Part shown: positions 33,901-44,749 of the stretch, one piece after another
How the letters are laid out: every line of letters starts with the position of its first letter
Position numbering within the stretch: position 1 is the stretch's first letter
NCBI GenBank assembly: GCA_964036045.1
Contig: OZ038386.1
Location: 19,058,225 to 19,122,224, forward strand
Length of the DNA stretch: 64,000 nt
Direction: 5' to 3'
Source of the DNA: Eutreptiella sp. 'Long Island Sound 2002'
Lineage: Eukaryota > Euglenozoa > Euglenophyceae > Eutreptiales > Eutreptiaceae
Position numbers and translations under genes: made by a program
Notes under the pieces: model-generated
The model's database searches: none
What the model saw: only the letters and a program-made list of their open reading frames with translations
What the model was told of the DNA's origin: nothing

Positions 33901-36900
33901 GGCAGGTTCACTGGGCGGTGCCTGCTGCTGCCACTGGTGGCGTTGCCATTGCTGTTGCGGTGAAATTTTTCCCTCGGTGTTTCTTCTTGTTGACGTAGGA
34001 GCCGAACCGCAAGCGGAAATCAAGCAGCGCAGACTCTGCAAGCGGCATTCCCGACGGTGGTGCGGAGCCCCCTAAAAAGCAGCAGAAAAAGGTGCTTTGC
34101 ATGACCCAGTGCCCCAGTCTGTGCTCCGTTTGCTGTCAGAATAGTGAGTTGGCACGGACCCATGTCTGCACAGGTTCAGCCGCAAGCTCCTTTATGCACG
34201 CAGGGTGTTAATGTCCTTCGCCCATTGCAACAGGCCCCACTTTCGGAGAAGCAAAAGCTGCGAAAAGGTAGAGATGATGGCGCTACGACGAACGGTGATG
34301 CAGAAGAAATGCGCGAAGACGTGGTCGAGGACGATGTGGTAGAGGACGACGTCGTGGACGACGACGACGACGACGACGACGAGGAGGAGGAGGAGGAGGA
34401 TGAGGAGGAGGAGGACGAGGAGGACGAGGAGACTGGGAAAGCCATCGATCTTAGCGATGAGGTGTGATAGTGGCTGGGAAGGTACTGTGAACAGGGCACA
34501 CAAAGGTCAGGGCAGACTGTGTGCAGTCTTTTTCCTTTGTCAGTAGACCTACGGTTGGCAGAGCCTGCAACAGCAAAGAGGGCATGTGGTCTACCTGTTT
34601 GAAAGAAATCAGACCCGTCTGCCGCACACAATTGGGGGATGGCACTATCTGTTGGATTATCACGGGGTGTCCTTTGGACATTGCAGCCAGACCCATGATC
34701 GTGCACCCCTTTGAGGCAGACCGTCACGTGGGGATGGGGGCAGGCAGCGACTCCCAGGGCTTGGCCATCAGGTGCCCCTGTGAACACTGCTCGCCAGCGC
34801 TTGGTTAGCCTCATTTTGGTCCCATTTTGGGAACCACATGGTCCCTGACATGAAAAATTTTTCTGGATCACCCAGTGAGGGTTTACTTTTTGCCATGCCA
34901 TGAGGTCCAACACCAGGTCGAGGTCCAAAAAGTTCTGTACCAAGCCCATCGTTACTCCCATGGAACCCAGACTGTGCAATTTTTGACATAGTGTGTTCTC
35001 GGCTATGCATTTGTGTTGTGCCGTTATGGTATTTGTGCCGTACTTGCCACGCGTACCAATTTTCGTGTACAGCAACAGTACCCTCCCCTCAGAGGATGGG
35101 GAGAGCGTCGCACACAGGCGGGGACGACAAAGACGAGAGGGCGGCGTACGAGTGATGCGGTCCTACGGGCCCGCGCAGTTCAAAATTTTTGCACTGCCGG
35201 ACATACCCGGCCAACCTTCTTCCACACGTGGTGTGGAATTACTCGAGCCTATGAGGTTTCAAGGGACCCCCAAATGTAATGTTGTAATGAAACTCCTTTG
35301 AGAAAGCTTTATGCAGCCACATCAGGCGTCCCTGCGCTTTGGAGACCCGGAGATGCCTCAGTCCTGATGCCATCTTGGAAGGCTCTTGCAGCTGCGGATT
35401 GAGCAACTGCGGGTGTATTCCTGTGGCTCCAGGTTGATTCCCACGGGTGCGGGTTGGACCCTGCGGCTGTGGTGACAGTCCCTTTGCCATGTTGCATTGT
35501 GGGGGCGGGTGGTGAGGGGTTTGGGTGCAGGATAACCCTCCTTCTAACACTTCCGAACCTAACCCTTCTGCCTAAGCATAGTAGGCCGTGCCCTCTGAAT
35601 ACTGGGGGGGGGGGGGGGTTAGGAACGGGCGAAATTGGGAATGGCATTTGGAATGGCAAAATTCGGCACAACAAAAGTGTGCCATGTTGTGCCATGGTAT
35701 TTTCAGTCTGGAAGCCATTTTTCTAGGTGTCACTGTTGGTGCTCTTGGCACGCACATTGCCATTGTGCCCGCGCAGCTTGATCTCCAAGAAGCCTCAAAC
35801 AGGCAACAGCAAGCATCCGGGAAATAACAGCTACCTACCAGAAGCCTCCAGAAAATGACAGCGACCGACCAAAGGCCCATAGGAAATAACAACCACCATT
35901 CATGGTCCATGCTTTTTCTTGTGTCACACTCTGGGAATTTTGTACCAAAAATTTCAGTGATATTAAGAATTGGTGCCAAAAGTTCTCCGCATCAAATTTC
36001 GCCATTCACAATTTCGCACGTTCCGAATCCCCCCATCCCCCCCCCCCGCCTGTAAGAATTGCACTTCTTGTATGCACTGCAAAAGGACTGGATTTGCAGG
36101 AGGGTGGTGCACACCAGATTCCACTAGAGGCTTTGCTCACACTGCACCCACGCCCCCACCCCCCCGCCCGGCCCTCAGCGGTCACAGCGCCTCTGACTTT
36201 CAAAGGACGACGAAGATGTTGATTTGCATGGCAGTGCGTGGCTGGACGATCAAGAGTATTTGGTACAAAGGGCCTTTGAGTCCGACAATATTGATGAAGA
36301 ATTCATGCGGGAGAAGGATGATATCATTGGCAAAGACGCCGTGCCCATTGACCCGCAGCTTGCACTGCCCGGGTGGGGCGAGTGGGGCGGTGAGGACGAA
36401 TCCCTCAACAAGAAGCAGCAGGCGAGGCTGGAGGACTTGCACAAGCAGCGCAAGTGCGGCATTGCGTGTTGCCTACGTTTGAGGGGTCAGTACCATTTTT
36501 TTGAAGAATGCCTCTGTTGCCGACGGCGGGTGGCGTTCATTGACGACGCTTGGCAACCACCTGACAGCAACCGGCACTTAATTGACGGCAGCCGCCTTTT
36601 GGCTGTTTACCTATTGACAGTTGGGGGGTGGCTCACCAACGCACGGCCAGGGGTGAAGCAAGGATACTTTACGATTAATTGTTGGGATCAGAGGTACCGA
36701 AGGGCCTCACTTCCACCAATGCTGCAGTGAGTAATTCTGTTGGTGCCCAATATCATTGTTGTTGACCTACCCTTCGGTGCCGCAGCCCCAGGAGGGGGGG
36801 GGGTTGGCACAAGGCCTCGGTATCAGATTGTTTGCCTTTGGCGGCGCCTATTGGCCTCTCGCCCTTGCACATTCTGACCCTCTGTGGGTCCGAACGTGTT

Positions 36901-39292
36901 TTGGTTGTGTAAACGGAGCCCCTGGATGACTTGTCCTGTTTGACTACTCCAGGGTCGGCTGTCCCGGAGACAGGCTGTTGCACTGTGCCATTGACCAGGT
37001 GCATCCAGATGGTTTGCCAACTCCAGCACTGACTTGTGCGCGCTGGGGTGTGCATCTGCACGATAATTTTCCTGACAGGGGCTTCTAACAACCACAATGA
37101 TTCTTTCCCTTTTTTCCTTTCCTTCACCTCCTTCCGCGCTCTGCAGGGTTTTCGGCGAGCGCAGTCTGCCCTGCCCTGTTATCTCCCCTTGTTCGTCCCT
37201 TTCCCCCTGCCCAGTTTCTTCTCCACCCTCCCTATTCTTTCTGCCCTTGGGGGCATTGGGTGGCGGGGGAGCGTGTTGCTGTAGGGAAGGGGTAGAGGAG
37301 GGGGTGGGGGTGGGGGAGTGGGAGTGGGTTCGTCGCACCCTGCCCCCTCCTTCCCCTTGAGGAGGAAGATCCTGGCTCAAGGGGGCTCCTTGTTGGTGTT
37401 GGTGTGCTCGGAGTGGGTGGTTTTGGCCACTTGCTTTTGCTGGCCCACATATCCCACATAGGAGGGGGGGGGGGACTGCGACCCAGCAGTTTCTGGCCGC
37501 ATGGATAGTACAGCAGTACAAACGCCAATACCAGCTGGACCACGCCTCGCTTGGGTGGAGCTTTTTTGTCGCCCGTCAGCGCCTACATGCGCCAGCCTTC
37601 GGCGTGGGGTAGCCTGTGTGGCGGAGTAGCCCAACAGTGCCACTGGCAGAATGCCCAACAGGCCCAGAGACAGCTGGTGCCTTGCGTCGGGGATGCGTTT
37701 GTATGTTTGCATTTGTGTGTCACGAGCTTGGGGAAGGGGGGGGTGGGCTCGTTCGAGGCCCCAGACATCAGGGTGGCGGGGGGTCCGGAAATGGGGCTGT
37801 CGTGACAATCGGGGCTCTCGTGTAAAAGGGAAGTGAAGGCGGGTGGTGGCTTGAACACAGCCCCCAAAGCGGTCGCAAGAGATTTCTCACCATGAAACAT
37901 AGCTCAACAGGTTTTGGTCTTGGGGATTGTTTGGAGTCAGATAAGTTGGGGTGGGGGGTGGGGTGGGGGGGACAGGTGGCCTGGGCTGTGCGGGTGGGGG
38001 TGGGGGTGGGGGTTCATTTCAGTGATGTGTCTGGCATTGTGTAGGATAGTTCACGCCCACTGCCCCTGAGGTAGGCTCATCGGGTCCCCCGGTTTGCCCT
38101 GCTTTCTAAAATGTGTGCTTTTACTCTTCTTCCTTCTTCCTAAAAAAGATCTGCACAGCAAAGTCAGCGCGGGGGAGGCTCATCCAAGCCCCTTTTCTGG
38201 ACCCCCCCCCCCCCCCACACCTTTTCAAAAAGGCTCTTCTGACGGAGCCCCACAAACAGCCGGGGGCCCGGGACGGGTCTGGGAAGGGGGGGCCGGGTCA
38301 GCACCACCATGCCCCTGTATCGGCGCCACCACTCCCCTGCGCCTGTATCAGCACCCCAGCATACTGCTCGGCTCTGCGCCAAGCCCTCCCCAACCCCCAA
38401 CCCACAACCCCCCCTCCGACCCACTAACTCATTTGGGGGGTGTCTGGGCGGCCGAAGAAACTCATTCTGGGGGCGTCCGGGCGGGCAGAGGAACTCATTT
38501 GGTGGGCGGCAACACAACAGGCAAAGATACTGCAGGGTGAGCTATGGGCTGCCCAGTGGGCCTATGGCCTTGGCCCGTTGGTAGCTCGGGGGGGGGGGGG
38601 GGGGTTGCGTAGGAAATGGAGCGATCGGCCCATCCCTCCCTCCCTCCCTCCCTCCCTCCCTCCCTCCCTCCCTCCCTCCCTCCCTCCCTCCCTCCCTCCC
38701 TCCCTCCCTCCCTCCCTCCCTCCCTCCTTTCCTCCCTCCCTCCCTCCCTCCCTCCCTCCCTCCCTCCCTCCCTCCCTCCCTCCCTCCCTCCCTCCCTCCC
38801 TCCCTCCCTCCTTTCCTCCCTCCCTCCCTCCCTCCCTCCCTCCCTCCCTCCCTGCCTCCCTGCCTCCCTCCCTGCCTCCCTCCCTCCCTGCCGGCCTACT
38901 CAGGCAAGATCGCACACTTCACCTCAACCTGCGCCCGTGACCTTGCCCCTTGCAGGGAAGAGATCGAGGAGTTGAAGAAGAAGAGGGCGGACCGAAACTT
39001 GGACAACGTAATCATCAACGAGAACATTAACACAATCCCCGAGAAATTTCAAATCCGAAAACTGCCCCACATCTTCGAGACGCAGGAGGAGTACCAGCAG
39101 TCCATGCGCCACCCTCTGGCGCCCGATATGAACACAGCCTTGTCCAGTGAGCAGCAGCTGAAGGCCAAGGTCCGCACCAAGAAGGGCCGGGTCATCGAGC
39201 CCCTCACCAAAGACGCCCTGCCTCGCAAGCAGGTGCAGAAGACGCGGCTGAAGAAGACGGACACAGGGAATACCCCCAAGGGCGACAAGTGA
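15949..39292 (+). CDS. UTP14: UTP14 homologue, small-subunit processome protein (19 exons)
   Basis: A nucleolar U3 snoRNP-associated factor needed for 18S rRNA maturation; in yeast Utp14 activates the helicase Dhr1. Exons: 15949-16052, 17236-17365, 18718-18897, 20025-20215, 20756-20856, 20936-21006, 21220-21339, 23720-23817, 24278-24396 (or 24426), 24869-24985, 25663-25751, 27540-27620, 29107-29190, 32755-32967, 33767-33856, 33999-34091, 34234-34461, 36206-36453, 38956-39292. All junction phases agree, giving 897 (or 907) residues, close to yeast Utp14 (899). Landmarks: basic N-terminus (1-34); Asp run (51-62); KKIKSK signature (286-291); ERATLKHKN (335-343); LPFMKRA (444-450); acidic block in exon 17 (628-703); LPGWGEWGG (757-765), the hallmark C-terminal motif; NVIINE (803-808); stop TGA. 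The first two and last exons are inferred from phase plus family shape. The end of exon 9 is uncertain: a GC donor at 24397 gives better family spacing than the GT at 24427. Confidence 0.93.
16053..17235 (+). other. UTP14 intron 1 (1183 bp)
   Basis: Donor GTATGCC, acceptor CTATAG. It contains the opposite-strand hypothetical frame at 16631-17137 and otherwise no recognisable feature. Confidence 0.7.
16631..17137 (-). CDS. Hypothetical ORF inside UTP14 intron 1, 168 aa
   Basis: A 168-codon frame from ATG (17135-17137), antisense to UTP14 and wholly within its first intron. The composition is mixed and protein-like (an H/D/E-containing middle and a C-terminal IIHGYDGEDPMGFQV stretch), unlike the repeat-driven frames nearby. 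I recognise no family, and no promoter or splice evidence supports expression. It may be a nested gene, a fragment of a mobile element, or chance. Confidence 0.3.
   Translation of the reverse strand: MITAAGSFDSVWRRCQFPSNATSSRAMLKQMASRIIQTQSVFDIRMHGTFIHDTRRMNMYGRDSAWCLGSRAAKHQIKKDEHVHPIEGCYHDDVAEDRVKTRASTNKAVPRGPPRVTKILQVVQGRECMNTLESEERNALFPIIHGYDGEDPMGFQVVATDSPRVIFF
17366..18717 (+). other. UTP14 intron 2 (1352 bp)
   Basis: Donor GTGTGC, acceptor TTGCCTGCAG. It contains a C-run near 17690-17704 and one copy of a dispersed repeat (18300-18520, listed separately). No gene is seen. Confidence 0.7.
18300..18520 (+). repeat. Dispersed repeat copy 1 (second copy 29690-29910)
   Basis: It shares, in the same order, TCAGCCA..., GGTGTCTCCCACAG-like, GTCACCGTTGTGCCCAC, GCACCAGCCC and GTACAGGGCTCTGGTTGGCC with the segment at 29690-29910 in intron 13. 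The two copies have drifted but align over about 220 bp by eye. This is probably an unnamed interspersed repeat. Confidence 0.55.
18898..20024 (+). other. UTP14 intron 3 (1127 bp)
   Basis: Donor GTATGG, acceptor TTGTTTGCAG. It holds the dispersed repeat at 19478-19575 and GC-rich short palindromic words (GGCGCC) near 19180-19205. No gene is seen. Confidence 0.7.
19478..19575 (+). repeat. Dispersed 100-bp repeat, copy 1
   Basis: The block from GCAGCAACCCGACGCAGCATG through AGGGCCCCGTAAAGAA to ACGGAATATCACACAGGGGG recurs at about 23442-23527 in intron 7 with few differences and one deletion. Both copies are in the same orientation. Confidence 0.75.
21499..21748 (+). repeat. 24-bp minisatellite, about 10.4 copies
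   Basis: Near-perfect tandem copies of GTGTTGCTGTACGTGTGTCTGTAT without spacers. Because 24 is a multiple of three and the unit lacks stops, several frames on both strands stay open and mimic repeat proteins. It sits entirely in a UTP14 intron, so it is not translated with that gene. Confidence 0.95.
22690..23115 (+). repeat. Pair of diverged GTTAAC-containing segments
   Basis: CCCCCAATTTTGTTAACA followed by a CACCGAACAA/CACCCGAACAA phrase and a further GTTAAC appears at about 22710-22765 and again at about 23053-23115 in the same orientation. This is a short duplicated module of unknown role. Confidence 0.6.
23442..23527 (+). repeat. Dispersed 100-bp repeat, copy 2
   Basis: Second copy of the block described at 19478-19575, with the internal GTGACT segment missing. 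Confidence 0.75.
25752..29106 (+). other. UTP14 introns 11 and 12 around exon 12
   Basis: Intron 11 is 25752-27539 and intron 12 is 27621-29106. Both contain C-runs (near 26829, 27077, 27162, 27807, 28500) and no recognisable gene. The mixed frames near 26090-26300 do not fit the UTP14 phase and are not called as an exon. Confidence 0.6.
29690..29910 (+). repeat. Dispersed repeat copy 2 (first copy 18300-18520)
   Basis: It aligns by eye with the intron 2 segment through the same ordered phrases, including GTCACTGTCGTGCCCAC, GCACCAGCCCACTG and GTACAGGGCCCCGGTCAGCC. Same orientation as UTP14 in both places. Confidence 0.55.
30631..31651. mobile_element. 1-kb inverted-repeat element with internal direct duplication
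   Basis: The left end (30631-30715) contains GCGGCATAT, then GGATTGGAATTTTGACACAC, then ATGGGCCCCCATCCCCCC. The right end (about 31568-31651) is its reverse complement, with matching order and near-identical core, so the terminal inverted repeats are about 75-85 bp. Just inside, a 160-bp segment (30718-30852, with CACACTGAAAAAGGAATTTTGC) is repeated in direct orientation at 31327-31485, each followed by ACACATATCCCCACG and CACATG-rich DNA. No transposase frame is seen. It reads as a non-autonomous DNA element or a composite of two repeat copies within UTP14 intron 13. Confidence 0.6.
34462..36205 (+). other. UTP14 intron 17 (1744 bp)
   Basis: Donor GTGTGA, acceptor ACTTTCAAAG. It contains a G-run near 35606-35619 and a C-run near 36038-36050. 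No gene is seen. Confidence 0.65.
36454..38955 (+). other. UTP14 intron 18 (2502 bp)
   Basis: Donor GTGCGG, chosen because its phase 2 matches the last exon; acceptor CCCTTGCAG. It contains G/C-runs and the CCCT microsatellite (38633-38889). The frames over the array read a proline/serine/leucine repeat and are not exons. Confidence 0.7.
38633..38889 (+). repeat. (CCCT)n microsatellite
   Basis: About 257 bp of nearly uninterrupted CCCT units, with two CTTT variants and GCCT variants toward the 3' end. It lies in the last UTP14 intron, about 65 bp before the final acceptor, so it forms a very long pyrimidine-rich tract ahead of that splice site. Confidence 0.95.
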
Positions 39293-42200
39293 TTTGGACG
39301 AAGTCCGGGGGCATGATGCATCACCAGGAAGGGGCCGAAGTCACAACGTCACGCACCTGCCCCATATATTTTTTACTCAGGCATTGGCACATCTCTTTCA
39401 ACGACGCAGTGCGCTGGCGCCAAACAACGGGATACGGTTTCTGATGATGAAGCTGTGCATGAGTTCAATGCACAAGTCTTACTCAGAATGGAGTGTTGCA
39501 CAGGCGGTTTGCTTTTGGTTTAACCGCCCTTCTGATGGGATTCTGGGCAGTTCAGACGGCCATCACCACAGCACGTAGCACTTTAGGGGGGGGGGGATAA
39601 CCCACAGGGACATTAGGCGAAGTTCAGTACTACACCCAGTCAAGTCAGGTCGGGTATATCCGACTGGCAGACAAACAGTTGTGGAGGGACCTCCGGAAGA
39701 CCTCGTTCAACAGATCCGCCCGAGCTGCAGGAGCTGGTTCACTCGGAGGCACAGGACTGTGGCACATTGCCTTTTTTTTTGTGTAGTATCCTCCTTTCGT
39801 CCCTGTCGGCATTGTTCCTCCCGTGGGAGGGGGTGCAGCATGTGGCCATACCCAAATTGTGACACCGCGTCACCCACCAGGAAATAACGGCAACCATCCA
39901 CTAGGAAGCAACGGCAAGGGGCCTTGCACCAAAATTTTCCTTCGTTTCTAAGGAGCAGTACCAAAACCCCCCTCCCCCTGATTTTGGTCCTCCCAAACAT
40001 GAAACCACCTCAAATTATTCCTCCCGTGGTACCCCCCCTCCCCTTGTCCATCCCCCAGGGAGGGGGGGGGCTCCTCGCTCAATGCGGGGAACGAAACAGC
40101 TCCCCACGCGAAAGCGTCTGCAACGCGTGGCTGTCCGCCATTCTGCTTTTCTCAGGGGGAAAGTATATGTGCAATGCCTGGTGGGGGCAAGTGTGGGGGT
40201 TGGCACGCATTTCCTACTGTAACTCAAGGCTCAGACACAGGGGGAATATGGCTCAGCATGGCATCAGCACATGCACACCACTGCCAAACTACCCTGCCCC
40301 CCCCCCCCTTTGTACAAGCAACGCCTATGTCCAAGAAAGAAGTCCGGATTGGTGGCCTGTGGAAGGGCACCGGTGCACCCTAACCCCCCCTTTGTCCAAG
40401 CAACGATATTTGACCAGAAATTGACGGAACCAACGCCTGGTGTTGGTTAGACATGGGCGTTGCCTACGCCCCAAGACATGGTGTACGATTCTGAAAACCA
40501 AGGGGAAAACATGCGACAAATGCCATCTTGGCCAACCGAGCTTCTTTGACAGAAAGTATGAACATCAGGCTACTCAAAACCAAAAAATATATTTATATAG
40601 CACAGCACACATGGCACACAGTTGGACCAATTACAAAATGCACCGCCGAAATCCATTGTGCCACTGACGGGCTTGCTCTCTGTTTTGTCTTCCCCTTGGA
40701 GCAGCTCCCCTCCGGTAGGGCAGGAGTTGACAACCCAATGACGGACTGAGGTCAGGGCGAAGGAGGGCACATCCACCTGAGGATTTGCTCAAGCACTTTG
40801 TACTGCTGAAGGGCGTCAGCGGGGGGGCGGCGGCGGTGTTGTTTAAGGGTAGGTGAACAACTGGGACAATTTGCTCCAACCTCGCGGAGCCAAACGACTC
40901 AGAATTTGATGGGGAATTCAAATATGTCGAACCCCCCCCCCCCGCCTAATAATTTTGGCACCCCCTGCCCCTCATGTGACGGGGGTTGGGATCCAGAACT
41001 AGACTGAACCCCTTCACCCGCCGTGGGTGTCAGCTGTAAATTGCAAGCAGTATGGGCCCAGACACAAGCTTCGATAGCTCAGGGTAGGATGGAAGTGAGC
41101 AGAAACCGGCTGTTCTGGAGGAAGCCTTGCAGAGCTCCGAGGATTCGCCGTGGACACTGTCGGTGGGTGCAGGCACTAGGAATTCGGGGGCTTTTCGAGG
41201 AATTCTGTCCAGCTGATTCCAGACACCTACTGCCCCCTCCTGTGGGGCTGGGTCACGCAGGGCCTGATCGCTGGTGAACTCACCAAACCAACGGTTCTGT
41301 TTCTTAATGTCTTTCTGGCAGGTAAGCAAAACTGACCCTGTCCCCTGGCGCTGAGTGAAGGTAAGGGTGAGGTATGGTAGGCGTTTAGGGAAGGGGCATG
41401 CGCACAAATATGACCCAGGGCTGTCCCCTGGCGCCGAGTAATGGTCGGGGGGGGCTGAGGCGTCAGGGGCACCGTTCGCTCTGGGCTGTCCGGGCGCTTC
41501 AGCTGATGGGGAATGCACAAGGACGCAGAAGTTGCTCCCTATGGACGCAGAAGTTAGAAGCTGCTCCCTATGCAGCCTGGCTAACCCAGAGCTTGGCCAA
41601 GTCTGGATCCCAGACCCAAATATTGTAGCATTTGGCATCAGGCAAGTCCCTTTGGCTGCATAGGGCCCTGGAAGCTCCAATACCTGCGTTCCTCCTCAGT
41701 GCTTCATAAGAAATGCGCACAGTTATGGACCTCTTGGCTTCCTTGACAAGTTTACATCCACACAGATCAGTACACCGGGGCGAATGAGCCCGAGACACGC
41801 GGCATATGAACATCTCTGGTTTGATTCTGCATGCCTGCAGCTCCATGGCACTCTACATTGCATTTTGTGTTCAGGTCTGCTGTACCTTTGAGCTCTGCTT
41901 CAAGAGAGTGCTTAGAGGACCACTGTTTTCAGTGCTGTTTGTGTTTGTAGGTTCATCACAGAGATTCGAAGATTTTGTGGTTGTGTTGTCTGAGTTTTGC
42001 GATCCTGGAATTTTGCTTCGCATCTTTTGTTTGCCTTTTTGCGTTGGAGTGGCAGCATTCCAGTGACTGCTGCTGGCTGTTTTTTTTTTTGGCACACTTG
42101 CAAAGGCACCACAGGCCTGCTGGCTGCCAACACCCGTGCTCCACCCAGGCGTCAGCTGTCAGAATTTTTGGGAGCTGCAGAAGATTGCAAATTGTGCAGA

Positions 42201-44610
42201 TTGAAAGTTGAACAGTGAGAACTCGGGTTTTATCACATTTACGGATGGTGGATGACTAGATTCCTGTGAGGGCGTCACTGCACGGGGCACACACAGGGTG
42301 CGCAGAACGCACATTTTAGGGCTGAAGGCTTCCGACCTTCGCTATCGAAAGGCCAACCCACTTAAGTTGCCCCAATACCACGGGGGCATCACAGCCATTT
42401 TGCCCCCCATTTGACCAGCTGCATTTTGTGGACCCTGATGCAGCAGGAGCTGTGGTGCCTTTGGAGGCGTGCCCGCTCGCCTGCCAACAGTCACACAACA
42501 ATGTACATGGGTGGTTTAGGGCAAGGGTTGAGCAACTATTTGCTCACCTTTGGCATGGGGGTTTGGCTGGGCACGTCTGGTGTGTGTGTGATAATGAGTT
42601 GCACCAGTCTGTCCATATCTTCTTGCACTTCATGCAATTTTGCCATCAGTGACAAGTCTGCTGCCCACCTGGTGGTCCTTGGAAGCTGACCAAGACCACT
42701 GCTGATGCATTCCAAAGCACCAGATGCTAGTCTCTGGATAAGGCAGATGGTTCGTCTTTGTGCTGTCAGACCTGTAGCACCACATGTTGTGGCCAGTGCA
42801 AGGAAATGATTGTGCTGACTGCGTTGGCCCGCACACTTTTGCAGAAGAAACTGCATGTGTACGACGCACAGTCAATGCGACATATGCCATGCAGATTGAA
42901 ATTTTGAATGTGCCAGTCTCAGGCCTGGTTGGTGGCTTTTTTGCAGGGGCAAGGGAGGGGCTTTCATGCATTGGGGTTCAGACCTGGTATATTTGCTGAA
43001 AAGGTGCACACAGGACGTGCATGTGGCAAACCTGAGCTGCAGCGGGCACGCAGGGCAGCAATGGCGGGACTCGCTGGTACTCTGGCCGTTGGCCTCAGTC
43101 CCATGTTTTTACGTTTGTTTCTCTGCAGATGAGCAGAAGGGCAGCATTGGTACAGGAGAGATCGCGATGCAGGCAGTGTGCTTTGCAAGGTTGCATGATA
43201 TCTTGGATCCCAAATCTATTCCAGTTTCTCTCTATTTTGCAGTCAAACTGTGAGACATTTCAAGATGGTGGCATTTGTGTTCCTGTAATTGTGGGTGGTA
43301 CAGAAATCCTGGCTGTTGCATTTTACACACCAGTGTGTGCATCGGCCCATGTGAAGATTGGCTCTCACATCACTGGTGTGTGTTAGCCGGGAAACCAGAA
43401 TGGTTTTGTTTTAAAAAAAATGGTTTTCAGTTTGACAAGGCACACTTTGAAAATGATTTGAATGCTCTTTGGGGAAAAAACACAGATCGTGCTGAGGTAC
43501 AAAGCTATTACAATGAGGCAACTTGCTATCCTTGCCCTTTCCCATGTAGAACATCAAGAGCAGCACTAATGGCAAACACATACAAAAGATAAAATGTGTG
43601 CTGCTTGAAATCAGCACTTCGTCCAAGTTCTTGATTCACTTTCACTTCACGGAACCCGATCCATGGATGATTCAGTTTGAACATCTTGACGCATTGAATT
43701 AAAGGATTGAATTAAAGGGTGAGGCTTGATGAATAAGGTTGTGACGGTATGGCATATTACTACGTGTGATGTGTATAATACACATCATTTATCAACCGAT
43801 AGACTTCAAACAGGCAGCAAACTATGTCATTCAACCGTGTCGTTTAGGAACCCCATTTTTGTAGCCAGTTGGTGTGTACACATACGCGATGCTTCCAAAT
43901 ATGCTTCAGCCGCCACACACACTATGTACTCTGACATTGCAAGGATCTTGGCACCGCACATCAGTGGAAGCTGTCTGGCAGCTCACTACAAAGCTATTTG
44001 TACAATTTCGAGCTTTCGTGCTCATGGATTGTTGCAAAAACCTATTTGCCATCTTGCCAGTTTGCATGCAGATTTCTACTGCGTGTATGGTGCATTACAA
44101 GTATTAATCATGTATTGATTGGCATTTTGAACAACAAATACCATTTCGGTTTCAACGTTCTTAGAGGCTTGTTTGTAGCCTACGGATTTTGTCTTTGGTA
44201 GTCCAACACATACCGATTTGCAAGTACATCATTGTCGCGCCAAAAAACCCATGTCCAACACTTCTTTGCAAACTTGTTGCATCGCTGTGAGAGTTTTTCA
44301 AATTGTCAGCAACACCAAAACAATGCTCAGCACGTATTGGCTCCATCAAGCCTGAATTTGACATTTGCTGCGGCCTCCACCATACCAAGGGCCCAAGATG
44401 TTGACTGCGTTTGTAGGAAAAAAAAACATTCATTGCAGAATGATTTTATACAATTATTTTTGGTTCCGCACGTGACAACAAAGCGAGCAACCCAGATTCA
44501 CACAGCACATGCCTAATAAGTAGCTTTAGCCCTACCACCGGTTGGGAACAAGTGCCCTAACTACACGGCTTCATCCCTACTACCCACCTGGGACGGAGGT
44601 ATGTTGAGTG
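39293..44610. other. Intergenic region 3' of UTP14
   Basis: It holds the UTP14 3' untranslated region and then about 5 kb without a supported gene. C/G-runs lie near 39585, 40302 and 40930. A possible coding remnant at 43129-43590 is listed separately. Minor local duplications near 41340-41450 (CTGTCCCCTGGCGC) and 41520-41570 are too short to name. Confidence 0.45.
43129..43590 (+). pseudogene. Possible frame-broken coding remnant, unknown family
   Basis: Following a good acceptor-like TTTCTCTGCAG (43118-43128), two forward frames take turns being protein-like: one reads through GEIAMQAVCFARLHDILDPKSIP, the other then continues with a hydrophobic strand-like stretch (ICVPVIVGGTEILAVAFYTP) before a stop at 43384. 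A further frame is open to 43590. Switching frames within 250 bp suggests a decayed gene or exon fragment. I do not recognise the family and cannot exclude chance. Confidence 0.25.
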
Positions 44611-44616
44611 CATTGC

Positions 44617-44744
44617 CATACCATACCATACCATACCATACCATACCACACCATACCATACCATACCATACCATACCATACCATACCATACCATACCATA
44701 CCATACCATACCATACCGGACCATACCATACCATACCATACCAT
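44617..44744 (+). repeat. (CCATA)n microsatellite
   Basis: About 25 copies of the pentamer CCATA with two variant units (CCACA and CCGGA). Frames on both strands stay open through it and are artefacts. Confidence 0.95.
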
Positions 44745-44749
44745 ATAGC

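Noticed and set aside
38440-38940. Proline/serine/leucine repeat protein
   Set aside because: Translation of the CCCT microsatellite. The region is intronic and the repeat reads open in several frames.
42536-42971. Overlapping minus-strand frames of 106 and 113 codons
   Set aside because: Protein-like character is weak, the frames overlap one another, and no splice pattern or motif links them.
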